This document shows positions 43,518 through 53,529 of a stretch of 64,000 nucleotides of DNA, one piece after another. Position numbers and translations under genes: made by a program. The number at the start of each line of letters is the position of its first letter. The first letter of the stretch is position 1. Source of the stretch: Bacteroidota bacterium (GTDB lineage: Bacteria > Bacteroidota > Bacteroidia > Chitinophagales > Chitinophagaceae); NCBI GenBank assembly GCA_023424015.1, contig JAFAEM010000045.1:1-64000 (forward strand), in the 5' to 3' direction. Below the pieces are notes generated by a model, which saw only the letters and a list, made by a program, of their open reading frames with translations, was not told the DNA's origin and searched no databases.

Positions 43518-46184
43518 ATGGAATTGAGCAAAAACTTTGTGCACCAGGCAGCAGAACAGAAATGGTACCAGCATTGGTTGGATCAGCAATATTTTAAGAG
43601 TACACCCGATGAGCGGGAACCATATACAATCGTCATTCCTCCTCCAAATGTGACCGGTGTGCTGCACATGGGCCATTGCCTCAATAACACAATACAGGAT
43701 ATCCTCATTCGCCGGGCCCGGATGCAGGGCAAAAATGCCTGCTGGGTTCCCGGAACCGACCACGCTTCCATCGCCACCGAAGCCAAGGTGGTACAGATGC
43801 TCCGGGAACGCGGTATCAGCAAATCTTCGTTAAGCCGCGATGAATTTTTGAAATATGCCTGGGAATGGAAGGAAAAATATGGTGGCATTATTTTACAGCA
43901 GCTGAAAAAGCTCGGCTGTAGCCTTGATTGGGATCGCACAACATTTACCATGGATCCTGACTACTACCGGTCAGTCATCAGTGTATTCATTGACCTCTAC
44001 AACAAAGGCTATATCTATCGTGGCAAAAGAATGATCAACTGGGACGTAAAAGCCAAGACAGCACTGAGTGATGAGGAAGTGATCCGCAAGGAAACAAGAC
44101 AAAAACTATATCACCTGCGCTATGCCCTGAGTGATGAATACGGCAAACCGCTTGCATTTACGGGCAATGGCGCTGAAAGTATTGTTATTGCAACGGTACG
44201 ACCCGAAACCATCATGGGCGATACGGCCATTTTCGTTCACCCCGACGACGATCGCTATAAACAACTCCATGGAAAATTCGCGTTTGTTCCGTTGATCAAC
44301 CGCCGCATCCCTATTATTGCCGACGACTATGTGAGCATGGACTTTGGCACCGGCGCCCTGAAAGTGACGCCAGCCCATGATATGAACGATAATATGCTGG
44401 GACAAAAGCATAATCTCGAAGTGGTTGATATATTTAATGAAGATGGAACATTGAATGAAGCCGCGAAGATCTTTATCGGCGAAGACAGGTTCGAAGCCCG
44501 CAAGAAAATTGTAAAAGAACTGGAAGAAAAAGGATACCTGGTTAAGACAGAAGATTATACCAGCGAAGTAGGTTATAGTGAAAGAACTGATGTGGTGGTA
44601 GAGCCCAGGCTGAGCCTGCAATGGTGGGTGGATATGAAAAAGATATATGGCCCTGCTCTAAAAGCCGTTGAAACCGATGAGATAAAATTCTACCCGGCGA
44701 AGTTTAAGAACCTATATCGCCACTGGATGGAAAATATCAAAGACTGGTGTATCAGCCGCCAGCTTTGGTGGGGACAAAGGATACCAGCCTGGTATGATGC
44801 GGAAGGAAGATTTGTGGTGGCCGAAGATGAAGCCAGCGCAAAGAAAATGTTCCAAACCCAGTTTTCTATCCCCGATGCGCAGCTGACGCAGGATGAAGAC
44901 TGCCTGGACACCTGGTTTAGCAGCTGGCTTTGGCCCTTTGAGGTGTTTAAAGGTTATAGTGATCCTGGTAATGCAGATGTAAAATATTACTACCCTACCA
45001 ACACGCTGGTCACAGCGCCTGAGATCATCTTTTTCTGGGTTGCCCGGATGATCATGGCCGGTTTTGAATATAAAAATGAAAAGCCTTTTAGTGAAGTCTA
45101 TTTCACGGGTATTGTGCGCGATAAGATCGGTAGGAAAATGAGTAAGCAATTGGGTAATTCACCCGACCTGCTAGAAATGATCGACACCGATGGCGCCGAT
45201 GCCGTTCGTTTTGGTATCATGATCTCCTCTCCCGCCGGCAATGACCTGATGTGGGACCAGGCAGGAAATGAACAGGGAAAATTCTTTATCAATAAGATGT
45301 GGAATGCCCTGAAACTGGTGAAAATGTGGGAAGGCAGAACTATTACCAGTCTGGACCCTGAAGCCAGCGGATCGGGTAGCTCACAATTTGCGGTAGATTG
45401 GTTTGAAAACAGGTTGAATGAGGTTAAAATACAGCTGGATTCACAGTTTAAAGACTTCCGCCTGAGTGAATCATTAAAAACACTTTATTCCCTGATCTGG
45501 GATGATTTCTGCAGCTGGTACCTCGAATGGATCAAACCTGGTTTTGAACAGGCGATCGACCAGGCGGTATACGATAAGACGATCGGTTATTTCGAACAAC
45601 TTATGCAACTGCTGCATCCATTTATGCCATTTGTCACCGAAGAAATCTATCACCAGCTGCGGGAAAGAGAAGATGATATCACAGTATCGCAATATCAGGG
45701 GATAAAAAATCCCGACAGCATGATCCTGGAAAAAGGAAACCTGCTCAAGGAAGTGATCACAGCCCTCCGGGATGCGCGAAACAAGGCTCAATTAAAAATG
45801 AAGGATACCATCCTGCTGCATATCATGACGGGTGATAAAGACCTGTACCGGGATATCGAAACGATTCTGGCCAAACAGGTAAATGCGGAATCAGTGACCT
45901 TCACAAAAGATCCGGTCAGCAATTGTATAAATGTCGTAATCCAAAAGGATAAATTCTTTATTGAGACCACAACCGAGCTGGATACGACTTCACAAAAAGA
46001 GCAACTTCAAAAAGACCTCGACTATTACAAAGGATTTTTGCAGAGCGTTGAGAAAAAACTGGCAAACGAGAGATTTGTTCAAAATGCAAAGCCTGAAGTA
46101 GTAGAAATTGAGAGGAAGAAAAAAGCCGATGCCGAAGCAAGGATCAGGGCGATTGAAGAGAGTTTGACTATTTTATCGAGATAA
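43518..46184 (+). CDS. valS: Valyl-tRNA synthetase
   Basis: 888 residues, ATG start, normal length. Class I synthetase: HMGH (50-53) is the HIGH motif, KMSKQ (540-544) the KMSKS motif, and the CP1 editing domain lies between them (VRPETIMGDTAIFVHPDDDRY). The anticodon domain and a C-terminal coiled coil (about 820-885, KEQLQKDLDYYKGFLQSVEKKL) complete it. It charges the two valine tRNAs found 8-10 kb upstream. It is divergent from the esterase gene. Confidence 0.98.
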   Translation: MELSKNFVHQAAEQKWYQHWLDQQYFKSTPDEREPYTIVIPPPNVTGVLHMGHCLNNTIQDILIRRARMQGKNACWVPGTDHASIATEAKVVQMLRERGISKSSLSRDEFLKYAWEWKEKYGGIILQQLKKLGCSLDWDRTTFTMDPDYYRSVISVFIDLYNKGYIYRGKRMINWDVKAKTALSDEEVIRKETRQKLYHLRYALSDEYGKPLAFTGNGAESIVIATVRPETIMGDTAIFVHPDDDRYKQLHGKFAFVPLINRRIPIIADDYVSMDFGTGALKVTPAHDMNDNMLGQKHNLEVVDIFNEDGTLNEAAKIFIGEDRFEARKKIVKELEEKGYLVKTEDYTSEVGYSERTDVVVEPRLSLQWWVDMKKIYGPALKAVETDEIKFYPAKFKNLYRHWMENIKDWCISRQLWWGQRIPAWYDAEGRFVVAEDEASAKKMFQTQFSIPDAQLTQDEDCLDTWFSSWLWPFEVFKGYSDPGNADVKYYYPTNTLVTAPEIIFFWVARMIMAGFEYKNEKPFSEVYFTGIVRDKIGRKMSKQLGNSPDLLEMIDTDGADAVRFGIMISSPAGNDLMWDQAGNEQGKFFINKMWNALKLVKMWEGRTITSLDPEASGSGSSQFAVDWFENRLNEVKIQLDSQFKDFRLSESLKTLYSLIWDDFCSWYLEWIKPGFEQAIDQAVYDKTIGYFEQLMQLLHPFMPFVTEEIYHQLREREDDITVSQYQGIKNPDSMILEKGNLLKEVITALRDARNKAQLKMKDTILLHIMTGDKDLYRDIETILAKQVNAESVTFTKDPVSNCINVVIQKDKFFIETTTELDTTSQKEQLQKDLDYYKGFLQSVEKKLANERFVQNAKPEVVEIERKKKADAEARIRAIEESLTILSR

Positions 46185-46286
46185 GGTCACAAAAGGCAGG
46201 GGGAAACACTAAGGCCGAATAATTAACCTGACTAGTTAAGAACAAACTTATTTCTGTTTTTGAGACAATGCAATATATCAAGCCGC

Positions 46287-49127
46287 CTATTTCGGGAAAA
46301 TACTTACCGGTAGAATAAACTCAAATACCGTCTCTTTTCTGCCTGTGAAAAGATCATCGTCCAGCAGGCGGGCTACGCGAAATCCGAAGCTCAGCTCGTA
46401 CTGGTTCCACCATTTAGTATCCACATAGATCTCTGCTCCGGCACTGCGCTGATCCGCAGTAATACTATAGTCATTTGAATACAACCTGGTGAAATCAAAA
46501 AATCCGTTAGCCCTTACGCGGAGCAGGTAAAGTATATTGGCAAATCCCCAGTCGGGATACACAAGGGGCAAATAATAGTTAACTGACCCCCGCCACATTC
46601 GAGCAGCATAAGCTTCATTAAAACCTCTTGAATAGGAAAACCTGTTACCGAATAAAACATTCACGGTATCTCTTTGTTGAAAGGCACCAGTCAAAACAAG
46701 GTTATGTGTGGAGGCTAAACCTGGCAGGTATAAAGCTGCATTGCCCAGGAATTGCCAGCTGGTGAAATTTGTGATCGCATGGCGATGCTGCGCCACAACA
46801 GAATATCCAAGACGTGGGAATATATGCTGTACAGCCGATTCAACCTGCTCACTAAAACTTACACGGTGTGATAAATAGCTAAAATTTGAATTGGCAAAAT
46901 CAGCCTTTGCTGCGCCTTTGATCCTGTCGCTACGGAATACATAGTCCGTACCGGCACTGAAATTTTTAAAAGTTCGTCCGCGGGTAAAACTAAGAGGTAC
47001 AGTCAGGCCGATCCTGGCATCCAACTGATCCCAGGACCTGGTTTTGTCTTCAATCTCCTGGTTACGGTCAAATGTGTATTGAAGACCACCGACGAGGTAT
47101 GGGAACCAGGCACCGTAAATTGTATTAAAGCCTGCCGCGTTGGTGTTGTCATTCTGGTTGTACAGATAATACAATTCCGTTTCCAGTGTGTTCAACACAT
47201 TCTGCCCATAAAGTGAAAAGGTAAATTCAGGGTCTTCATAATAGGGACGCCAACTGTGAAAGTTCAGCAGCCTTGTGCCCTTTCTGTATTTCGAAGTGGG
47301 GAAATTTCCTTCCACCGGGCTACTTGAAAAAAGTTTGGGTGAAGAAGGTGCCGCAACCGGATACGCTTCGTAAAGTTTCTGATCATCTTTAAATAGTACC
47401 TCATCTGCCTGCCAGCTGCTAATTTGCTGCTGTTGCAATTGATAACCTTCTCCCGTAAATTCCGACCAGGTAAGTGTGCCTGAAGAGCTTGCGTTCACAA
47501 AGTATTTACCTTCCGATCCATTTGTGATCTTAAAGATCCTTCTATCCGACAGGTTTACTGAAAAAATATTATCGCTTCCCTGGTAAGAAGCGGTAAAATA
47601 GACATTGCTTCCGGCTACCGATGGATATCCAACAATGGTAAAACTTTCAGGAGTCAGACGTGTGATATTGCCGGTTGGAAGATCGACCAGAGCGAGTGCC
47701 ATGCGGCCATCCTGGAAACGAAGAGCGGTTACCACCGAGTTATCATCTACAAACTTTGGATCGCTAAACTGGCTTACACCGGCTTTACGGATTTCCTTTT
47801 CAATCCTTGAGCTGTTGACATCAAGTACATGAAGACTGGATCTTCCATCCTGGTCGTATTCAACCGCGACAATTTTATTTCCGTTCTCGGATATATCGGG
47901 TGTAAAATATTTCGAACGGTGGGTTAATGTTCTTTGCTGCCCGGTTTTTACGTCCAGCAATTTGATCACGCTATAGTCCCGCCATCTCCATCTCGGATCA
48001 TTCTCAAAAGCTGAATACACAATCCTGCCATTTCGATACGAAAACTGGTCATCTGCCGATATATCCCGGGTACGGAGTTTGTGTTCTTCATTGCCAACTT
48101 TTACATAGAAGGCTGTACGGTGCCGATAGGTTCGCTTTACATACAACAAAGAATCTGACCCTGCCTGGTAGGGGAATAAATAGTTGCTCACATAATTTTT
48201 GTTTACAGGAAAAATATATGACTGACTACCCACCCCGGACTTTGTATCGTTTTGAGTTTGCATATTGCTCAACTGCAGGTTTTTGCCCAGCTGTTTATAG
48301 CTATTTACAGCATCCGACCGAAATGTTTTATAATCGACACCTGAATATTTTTTTATTGCTTTCTGAAATGGATAAAACAAACACTGGAAAGCACTAGCAT
48401 CTTTGGTCACTTTTGACCAGAAATCACTACCATAACTTTGGTATCCATGGTTAACCAGCCAGTAACCCAACTGGTAATGCGAGGGGACATAATCTTTCAG
48501 GGAGCCATTGCGCATCTTCATCCATGAATAATCCTTACCTGATTGCCAGATCGATGGGTAAGCGTTCATAAAAACAGGCAACCGTCCCCTGCCCTGCCGT
48601 GTGCCAATAGTTTCGTGATATACCGCATCGCCTTCATAAAACCAGTCGGGTATACTGGCGTTTGTAGCCAAAGCATAGCCTTCTTCCCCAAACAAAATTC
48701 CCATCAACCTGCTGATACCATTATTAAAATGATTGTATTGCTGCACATGCCTGTATTCGTGGATGGCCAGTTGATCAAGCCACGACACACTGCCCTGATC
48801 AAAGTTGTTGGGTGGTGGTGTGAGGTAGAACTCACTTCGATAAGGACCAAGGCCGACATAACCGTTGGCGATGACGGTTTGATTTTGCAGAACAATATTG
48901 ATTTTCTTTAGCTGTTTTGTTTGAAAACCGGCCGTTGCAGAAGCCTGGTCATGCACCAATGCCGCCACTCTTTGTGCCTGGCTGTCCAGGCCTGTTGGAA
49001 AAATGATCCGTGCGGTATCTGTATCAATTTGCCTCCATTTTACAACAGGCGGTGTTCCTCCAAATCGTTGGGCATTTAGACCCGCACACAGTAACAATGA
49101 AAATAAGGCTAACGTCCATTTCTGCAT
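46287..49127 (-). CDS. Secreted gluzincin-like peptidase fused to a beta-propeller and outer-membrane barrel
   Basis: 946 residues from the ATG at 49127, with signal peptide 1-19 (QKWTLALFSLLLCAGLNA). Residues about 25-260 look like a Peptidase_MA domain with an HExxH zinc site, HEYRH (123-127), and a downstream Glu in WFYEGDA (E166), the expected third ligand. Residues about 300-560 have WD/TolB-like propeller repeats. The final 320 residues alternate aromatic strands and end in FEFILPVSIFPK, suggesting an outer-membrane barrel. Such a protein could process or display surface components. The substrate is unknown. Separated from truB by 46 bp on the same strand. Confidence 0.75.
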   Translation of the reverse strand: MQKWTLALFSLLLCAGLNAQRFGGTPPVVKWRQIDTDTARIIFPTGLDSQAQRVAALVHDQASATAGFQTKQLKKINIVLQNQTVIANGYVGLGPYRSEFYLTPPPNNFDQGSVSWLDQLAIHEYRHVQQYNHFNNGISRLMGILFGEEGYALATNASIPDWFYEGDAVYHETIGTRQGRGRLPVFMNAYPSIWQSGKDYSWMKMRNGSLKDYVPSHYQLGYWLVNHGYQSYGSDFWSKVTKDASAFQCLFYPFQKAIKKYSGVDYKTFRSDAVNSYKQLGKNLQLSNMQTQNDTKSGVGSQSYIFPVNKNYVSNYLFPYQAGSDSLLYVKRTYRHRTAFYVKVGNEEHKLRTRDISADDQFSYRNGRIVYSAFENDPRWRWRDYSVIKLLDVKTGQQRTLTHRSKYFTPDISENGNKIVAVEYDQDGRSSLHVLDVNSSRIEKEIRKAGVSQFSDPKFVDDNSVVTALRFQDGRMALALVDLPTGNITRLTPESFTIVGYPSVAGSNVYFTASYQGSDNIFSVNLSDRRIFKITNGSEGKYFVNASSSGTLTWSEFTGEGYQLQQQQISSWQADEVLFKDDQKLYEAYPVAAPSSPKLFSSSPVEGNFPTSKYRKGTRLLNFHSWRPYYEDPEFTFSLYGQNVLNTLETELYYLYNQNDNTNAAGFNTIYGAWFPYLVGGLQYTFDRNQEIEDKTRSWDQLDARIGLTVPLSFTRGRTFKNFSAGTDYVFRSDRIKGAAKADFANSNFSYLSHRVSFSEQVESAVQHIFPRLGYSVVAQHRHAITNFTSWQFLGNAALYLPGLASTHNLVLTGAFQQRDTVNVLFGNRFSYSRGFNEAYAARMWRGSVNYYLPLVYPDWGFANILYLLRVRANGFFDFTRLYSNDYSITADQRSAGAEIYVDTKWWNQYELSFGFRVARLLDDDLFTGRKETVFEFILPVSIFPK

Positions 49128-49173
49128 GTACAAATCTTATTTAGGAAAGTTAAGCTAAATCCATGCACACATA

Positions 49174-49860
49174 TCATCGTTCAGGGCCCTGCTTCACTTT
49201 TTGCTCAAAAGTCTCCATCGACATGGCATCCTCCACTTTGAAATCACCGATCCTGGTTCTGCACAGACTACTTAAATAGGCACCGCAACCCAGCGATTTT
49301 CCAAAATCATGCGCAAGGCTACGGATATAAGTGCCCGTACTGCATACAATGCGGAAATGAACCTCGGGTAAATCGATCTTTGTGATCTCGAATTCTTTCA
49401 CATTTACTTTCCTCGGCTCTATCACTACTTCTTTTCCCTGCCTTGCCAGTTCGTAAACCCGTTTACCGTTGATCTGTATGGCAGAATGTGCGGGGGGTAT
49501 TTGCAATATATTCCCTGTTAAAGGCTGGGTCGCCAATCTTATTTGAGATGCTGTTAAGTGTTCATAAGGTTTGAAATCGATCGGCTCCTGTTCAAGGTCA
49601 TATGACGCGGTAACTGCACCCAGGGTAAATGTCCCGGTATATTCTTTCTCCTGAGCCATGTATTCATTTATCTTTTTGGTAAACTTCCCTGTACAAATGA
49701 TCAGTAAGCCCGTAGCAAGCGGATCAAGCGTTCCCGCATGCCCCACTTTTTTAATGCGCACCAGGTTGCGGATCTTACGTACTACGTCAAAGGATGTCCA
49801 CCTAAGTGGTTTGTCGATCAACACCAATTTCCCTTCCTCAAATGTATTCTGTGTTTCCAT
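49174..49860 (-). CDS. truB: tRNA pseudouridine-55 synthase
   Basis: 228 residues, ATG start. TruB makes pseudouridine 55 in the T loop of tRNAs. The catalytic Asp46 lies in HAGTLDPLATGLL; the KPLRWTSFD start and the RIVCSTGTYIRSLAHDFG motif are typical. It lacks the C-terminal PUA extension, as is common in Bacteroidota. It follows the DUF58 gene by 70 bp on the same strand. Confidence 0.96.
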   Translation of the reverse strand: METQNTFEEGKLVLIDKPLRWTSFDVVRKIRNLVRIKKVGHAGTLDPLATGLLIICTGKFTKKINEYMAQEKEYTGTFTLGAVTASYDLEQEPIDFKPYEHLTASQIRLATQPLTGNILQIPPAHSAIQINGKRVYELARQGKEVVIEPRKVNVKEFEITKIDLPEVHFRIVCSTGTYIRSLAHDFGKSLGCGAYLSSLCRTRIGDFKVEDAMSMETFEQKVKQGPER

Positions 49861-49930
49861 GGCGCAAATGTCGGGTATTGAAAGCGAATTGGAGACTGGA
49901 GTAGATTATGAATATTCAATTACCGAATAC

Positions 49931-51253
49931 CTAAATCGACATCCTGGTTTTCAGTTCCAGGTATTTGTTTACTGTATTTACCGTAAGATTTTCAGGTGTC
50001 GTTAAGATAGAAAGTATCCCGTTTTTATGCAGCTCTTTTACCATCAGCCTTTTCTCAAAGGAAAATTTCTCCGCAATGGTCTGGATATAGATATCCTCCA
50101 GTTTGGTTGCTTTTTTTGTTGTCAGCGACTTGAGCTCTGTATTTTCAAAAAACACGACGAGTAAAAGGTGATATCGCGCAATGCGTTTCAACGCCGGCAT
50201 TTCCCTTTGCAGGCTTTCGACCGACTCAAAATTTGTAAAAAGCACTAACAGGCTCCGGTTACTGATGCGGTTGCGGATCACCGAGAACAGTTTTTCAAAA
50301 TCTGCTTCCAGGAACCGGGTCTGTTGTTTATACAGGGTTTCCAGGATCAGGTTCATCTGCGTAGTCTTCTTATCTGCAGGTATAAAGGCATCCAGGTTTT
50401 CTGCAAAGGTGATAAGGCCCGCTTTGTCCTGTTTTACAAGCGCCACGTTGGAAAGTACCAGTGCGGCGTTGATCGCATGATCCAGCAGGGTCATGCCGCC
50501 AAATGGCATTTTCATCACCCGGGCTTTGCTGATAATGCAATAGATCTGCTGGCTGCGCTCATCTGTGTAATTGTTTACCATCAGAGCATCCTTCCGGGCG
50601 GTGGCTTTCCAGTTGATAGTGCGGAAATCATCACCGCGTACATACTCCTTGATCTGCTCAAATTCCAGGCTATGTCCCAGTTTTCGAATACGCTTTACTC
50701 CTGCCTCCTGCAGGCGGTTACTCACAGCCAGCAGCTGGTACCGTCGCATCTGGATATAAGAAGGATAAACTTTCACCGTTTGTTGGGCGGGAAAGGTATA
50801 TCGCCTTTTTACCAACTGCAAAGGCCCATAGGCAAACACATTAATGTTATCAAAAACATACTCGCCTCGTGTTAGTGGTTTAAGTAAATACCCGATCTCC
50901 TCTGAATGGTTGCTTTCAATTCTCGCCCGACGCAGCCAGTTGCGTTCCTGGAACTGTACCGGCAATTCATCGATTACACTCAGGCTTACCGTAAATGGGT
51001 AACGATTCTCCAGGTGAAGGGAAACTTTGTTGGAATCGCCGATACTAAAGCGTTCTGTTGTGTTACGCCATGCATTTATGCCGTTTCTTTTGCTATACAG
51101 CAGGTAACCATCAATTGCGATAGCCAGGGCCAGCATTAATAAAACGAGTACAGCGATCTGGAAAAATGCCGGCTGAAAATAACTCAGTACAAATATTACC
51201 GAGACTGCACCAGTGACATAGTAAACGATATTATTCAGATAAAACGATCGCAT
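49931..51253 (-). CDS. DUF58 domain protein
   Basis: 440 residues, ATG start. Two N-terminal transmembrane helices (about 9-25 and 30-53) precede a beta-rich region. The DUF58 motif GHSLEFEQIKEYVRGDDFRTINWKATARKDALMVNNYTDE (about 193-233) leads into a VWA-like Rossmann core. DUF58 proteins are regularly paired with MoxR ATPases, as here (35-bp gap), and are thought to be clients or adaptors in metal loading or envelope assembly; that role is inference. Confidence 0.93.
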   Translation of the reverse strand: MRSFYLNNIVYYVTGAVSVIFVLSYFQPAFFQIAVLVLLMLALAIAIDGYLLYSKRNGINAWRNTTERFSIGDSNKVSLHLENRYPFTVSLSVIDELPVQFQERNWLRRARIESNHSEEIGYLLKPLTRGEYVFDNINVFAYGPLQLVKRRYTFPAQQTVKVYPSYIQMRRYQLLAVSNRLQEAGVKRIRKLGHSLEFEQIKEYVRGDDFRTINWKATARKDALMVNNYTDERSQQIYCIISKARVMKMPFGGMTLLDHAINAALVLSNVALVKQDKAGLITFAENLDAFIPADKKTTQMNLILETLYKQQTRFLEADFEKLFSVIRNRISNRSLLVLFTNFESVESLQREMPALKRIARYHLLLVVFFENTELKSLTTKKATKLEDIYIQTIAEKFSFEKRLMVKELHKNGILSILTTPENLTVNTVNKYLELKTRMSI

Positions 51254-51288
51254 AAGAAAATACGATTAAACCTAATCCCTAATCCCCA

Positions 51289-52266
51289 CTACCTGGGCAC
51301 ATCCATCCCATGTATAATCTGTTGCAACACCTCGTCCTCAGTTACACCTTCCATTTCTTTATCAGGTGCGAGTATGATACGATGACGCAGTACGGGGATC
51401 ACGACTTCGAGAATATCCTCGGGCGTTACAAAATCGCGGCCCTGCATGGCGGCGATCGCTTTTGAAGCGTTCATAACCGAAAGAGACGCGCGTGGTGAAG
51501 CACCCAGGTAAATGGATTTATGATTTCTGGTCTGGTGCACAAGTTTAGCAATAAACTGTAGCAATTTTTCTTCTATCAGGATATCCTTGATCTGCCGCTT
51601 GAGCGCGTTGATCTGTTCACCGTTCAATACAGGGCTCACCACTTCATTTGCCTTGGTATTTCCCATCTGGTGAAATTTTGAAAGTATCTCGAACTCCTCG
51701 TTCTCATTGGGATATGGAACCACGATCTTAAAAAGAAAACGATCGAGTTGTGCTTCCGGCAAACGATATGTTCCTTCCTGCTCAACAGGATTCTGGGTAG
51801 CCATCACAATAAAAGGCGAGGGTAAAGGATATGTACGTCCGTCCACCGAAGCCTGTCTTTCCTCCATTACTTCCAGTAATGCGGATTGGGTTTTCGCGGG
51901 TGCACGGTTAATCTCATCCACCAGCACGATATTGCTGAATATAGGGCCTTTTTTGAATTCAAAGACTGCACCTGACGGATTAAATACCGGCGTACCCAAA
52001 ACATCTGAAGGCATCAGGTCAGGCGTAAACTGTATCCGCGAAAAACCGGCGCTAACACTTCTGGCCACCAGTTTGGCGGTTAAGGTCTTGGCAACTCCCG
52101 GTACCCCCTCAACCAACACATGCCCATCGGCAAGCAGGGCGGCCAGGATAAGTTTTACCATCTCATCCTGTCCTACTATTACTTTCCGGATCTCCCCCCG
52201 GATGGCCATCACTGCCTCATTTAGTGCGGTTAAATCAGTGCGGGGCTGAAATATTTGTTCTTCCAT
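51289..52266 (-). CDS. MoxR family AAA+ ATPase
   Basis: 325 residues, ATG start. Walker A GVPGVAKT (54-61), Walker B IVLVDE (113-118) followed by INRAPAKTQSALLEVMEE, and the RLPEAQLDRFLF arginine-finger region are complete. MoxR ATPases remodel a VWA-type partner with nucleotide hydrolysis; here the partner is the adjacent DUF58 protein. It is fourth of five genes, SpoIIM, DUF4129, DUF4350, MoxR and DUF58, a conserved Bacteroidota order. Confidence 0.95.
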   Translation of the reverse strand: MEEQIFQPRTDLTALNEAVMAIRGEIRKVIVGQDEMVKLILAALLADGHVLVEGVPGVAKTLTAKLVARSVSAGFSRIQFTPDLMPSDVLGTPVFNPSGAVFEFKKGPIFSNIVLVDEINRAPAKTQSALLEVMEERQASVDGRTYPLPSPFIVMATQNPVEQEGTYRLPEAQLDRFLFKIVVPYPNENEEFEILSKFHQMGNTKANEVVSPVLNGEQINALKRQIKDILIEEKLLQFIAKLVHQTRNHKSIYLGASPRASLSVMNASKAIAAMQGRDFVTPEDILEVVIPVLRHRIILAPDKEMEGVTEDEVLQQIIHGMDVPR

Positions 52267-52305
52267 GTTTAGCTTTCTCCTTCCTTTTAGGATGCCGATG
52301 CAGTT

Positions 52306-53529
52306 TTAGGTTTGTTTATAAAAATTTTCCAGTTGTTTGTGAAACCAGGCAAGTTGCTTATCACTTATCGTCTCGGTCTCTTCAATCTGGCGGATAAAGG
52401 AAACAATGTTCTCGATCTTTTCCTTATCGGCGCCGGTTTTTGCCTGCAGGTTCTTCTCAAATGTTTCATCCAGCACAGAAGTCGCCAATTTATACCTTGA
52501 CCGAATATGCTCGAGAAAATAGGCTGACATCTTTTTGCAAAGATTTTTATGGTCAGCTTTATCGTGATATAAGCGGCCTATTGTCTTTACAAAATCCAGG
52601 GAATCGTTTTTGGGTTTCGTCATAACTGGTATGATACGTTGCTTTCTCCTCATTTCCATCAATACATAAACAAGCAGCGCAAGTATAGCCGTAATCAGGG
52701 CCCATTTGAGGGAGGGATGCTTTAAAAAACCATCAATCCAGTTAGCTTTTTGTCGTTGCCCCTGTCTTTTGGTATTAAAGTATTCGTCCCACACCACCCT
52801 GGTTACATTGGGAGAAATGAGAGACATCATATTCTCATAGTAACTGATATTTTTCTTATGCAACAAAAAATAGTTTGTAAAAGCCATGGGTGCCATGTGT
52901 ATAAACAGATTTCCCTCCCCTGCTTTGAGATGAATCAGGTTGGGCTTCTCGTCTTTATTGTGACCAAGCACAGTTGCGGTAGCGCTGTCAATCTTATAAA
53001 AATAAAAATCGAATCTTTTTCCCGGATAAGAGTAAACGGGGCTTGATGGAAAGGGCGGTTTTGCAAGTGACAGACCGATCAGGTCAGCACCTTCAGTCTG
53101 CTCAAAATAGTACATTAGCCCTTCAGCCGAGTTAGCATCACATTTCAAAATCTGCGTGGCGGCATAAGAAATGTTCATGGTGCTGATAAATACATCATTT
53201 CCGTTTTCAACAAAACGGATCAGACGTTTCATTTCATCCTCGTCAGCATTGAAATATGGCGAAACCACGATAAGAGCCTGATCGGGATCGTAGTTGGATA
53301 AACCCTCCCAATAGCCAGGTTCCTCTTTGCTGGATGACACCTTTGCTTCCGGGAATAATTGCTTCAGGCTTTCAAAAGCCACATAAGTGCCATAAGGGAT
53401 CTTGTCCCGCTTCAGGAAGGTGACGCGGTCATTAAATTGCCGCTTTTTGCCAACCGTATTGCCCAGCAGTAAGCTGAGCATGCCTAGCGCCACGACGCCA
53501 ATCAGGATATGTGGAATATATCTTTTCAC
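52306..53529 (-). CDS. DUF4350 membrane protein
   Basis: 407 residues with GTG start; its first four bases overlap the stop of the DUF4129 gene (GTGA). One transmembrane helix at each end of an extracytoplasmic region (about 8-25 HILIGVVALGMLSLLL; about 276-293 WALITAILALLVYVLMEM). The region between has an alpha/beta flavodoxin-like fold (ALIVVSPYFNADEDEMKRLIRFVENGNDVFIST) typical of DUF4350, and a cytoplasmic helical tail follows. Exact role unknown. Confidence 0.88.
   Translation of the reverse strand: MKRYIPHILIGVVALGMLSLLLGNTVGKKRQFNDRVTFLKRDKIPYGTYVAFESLKQLFPEAKVSSSKEEPGYWEGLSNYDPDQALIVVSPYFNADEDEMKRLIRFVENGNDVFISTMNISYAATQILKCDANSAEGLMYYFEQTEGADLIGLSLAKPPFPSSPVYSYPGKRFDFYFYKIDSATATVLGHNKDEKPNLIHLKAGEGNLFIHMAPMAFTNYFLLHKKNISYYENMMSLISPNVTRVVWDEYFNTKRQGQRQKANWIDGFLKHPSLKWALITAILALLVYVLMEMRRKQRIIPVMTKPKNDSLDFVKTIGRLYHDKADHKNLCKKMSAYFLEHIRSRYKLATSVLDETFEKNLQAKTGADKEKIENIVSFIRQIEETETISDKQLAWFHKQLENFYKQT

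Noticed and set aside
46190..46286. Terminator between valS and the peptidase gene
   Set aside because: The only inverted repeat is a 5-bp TTAAC/GTTAA pair without a T tail.
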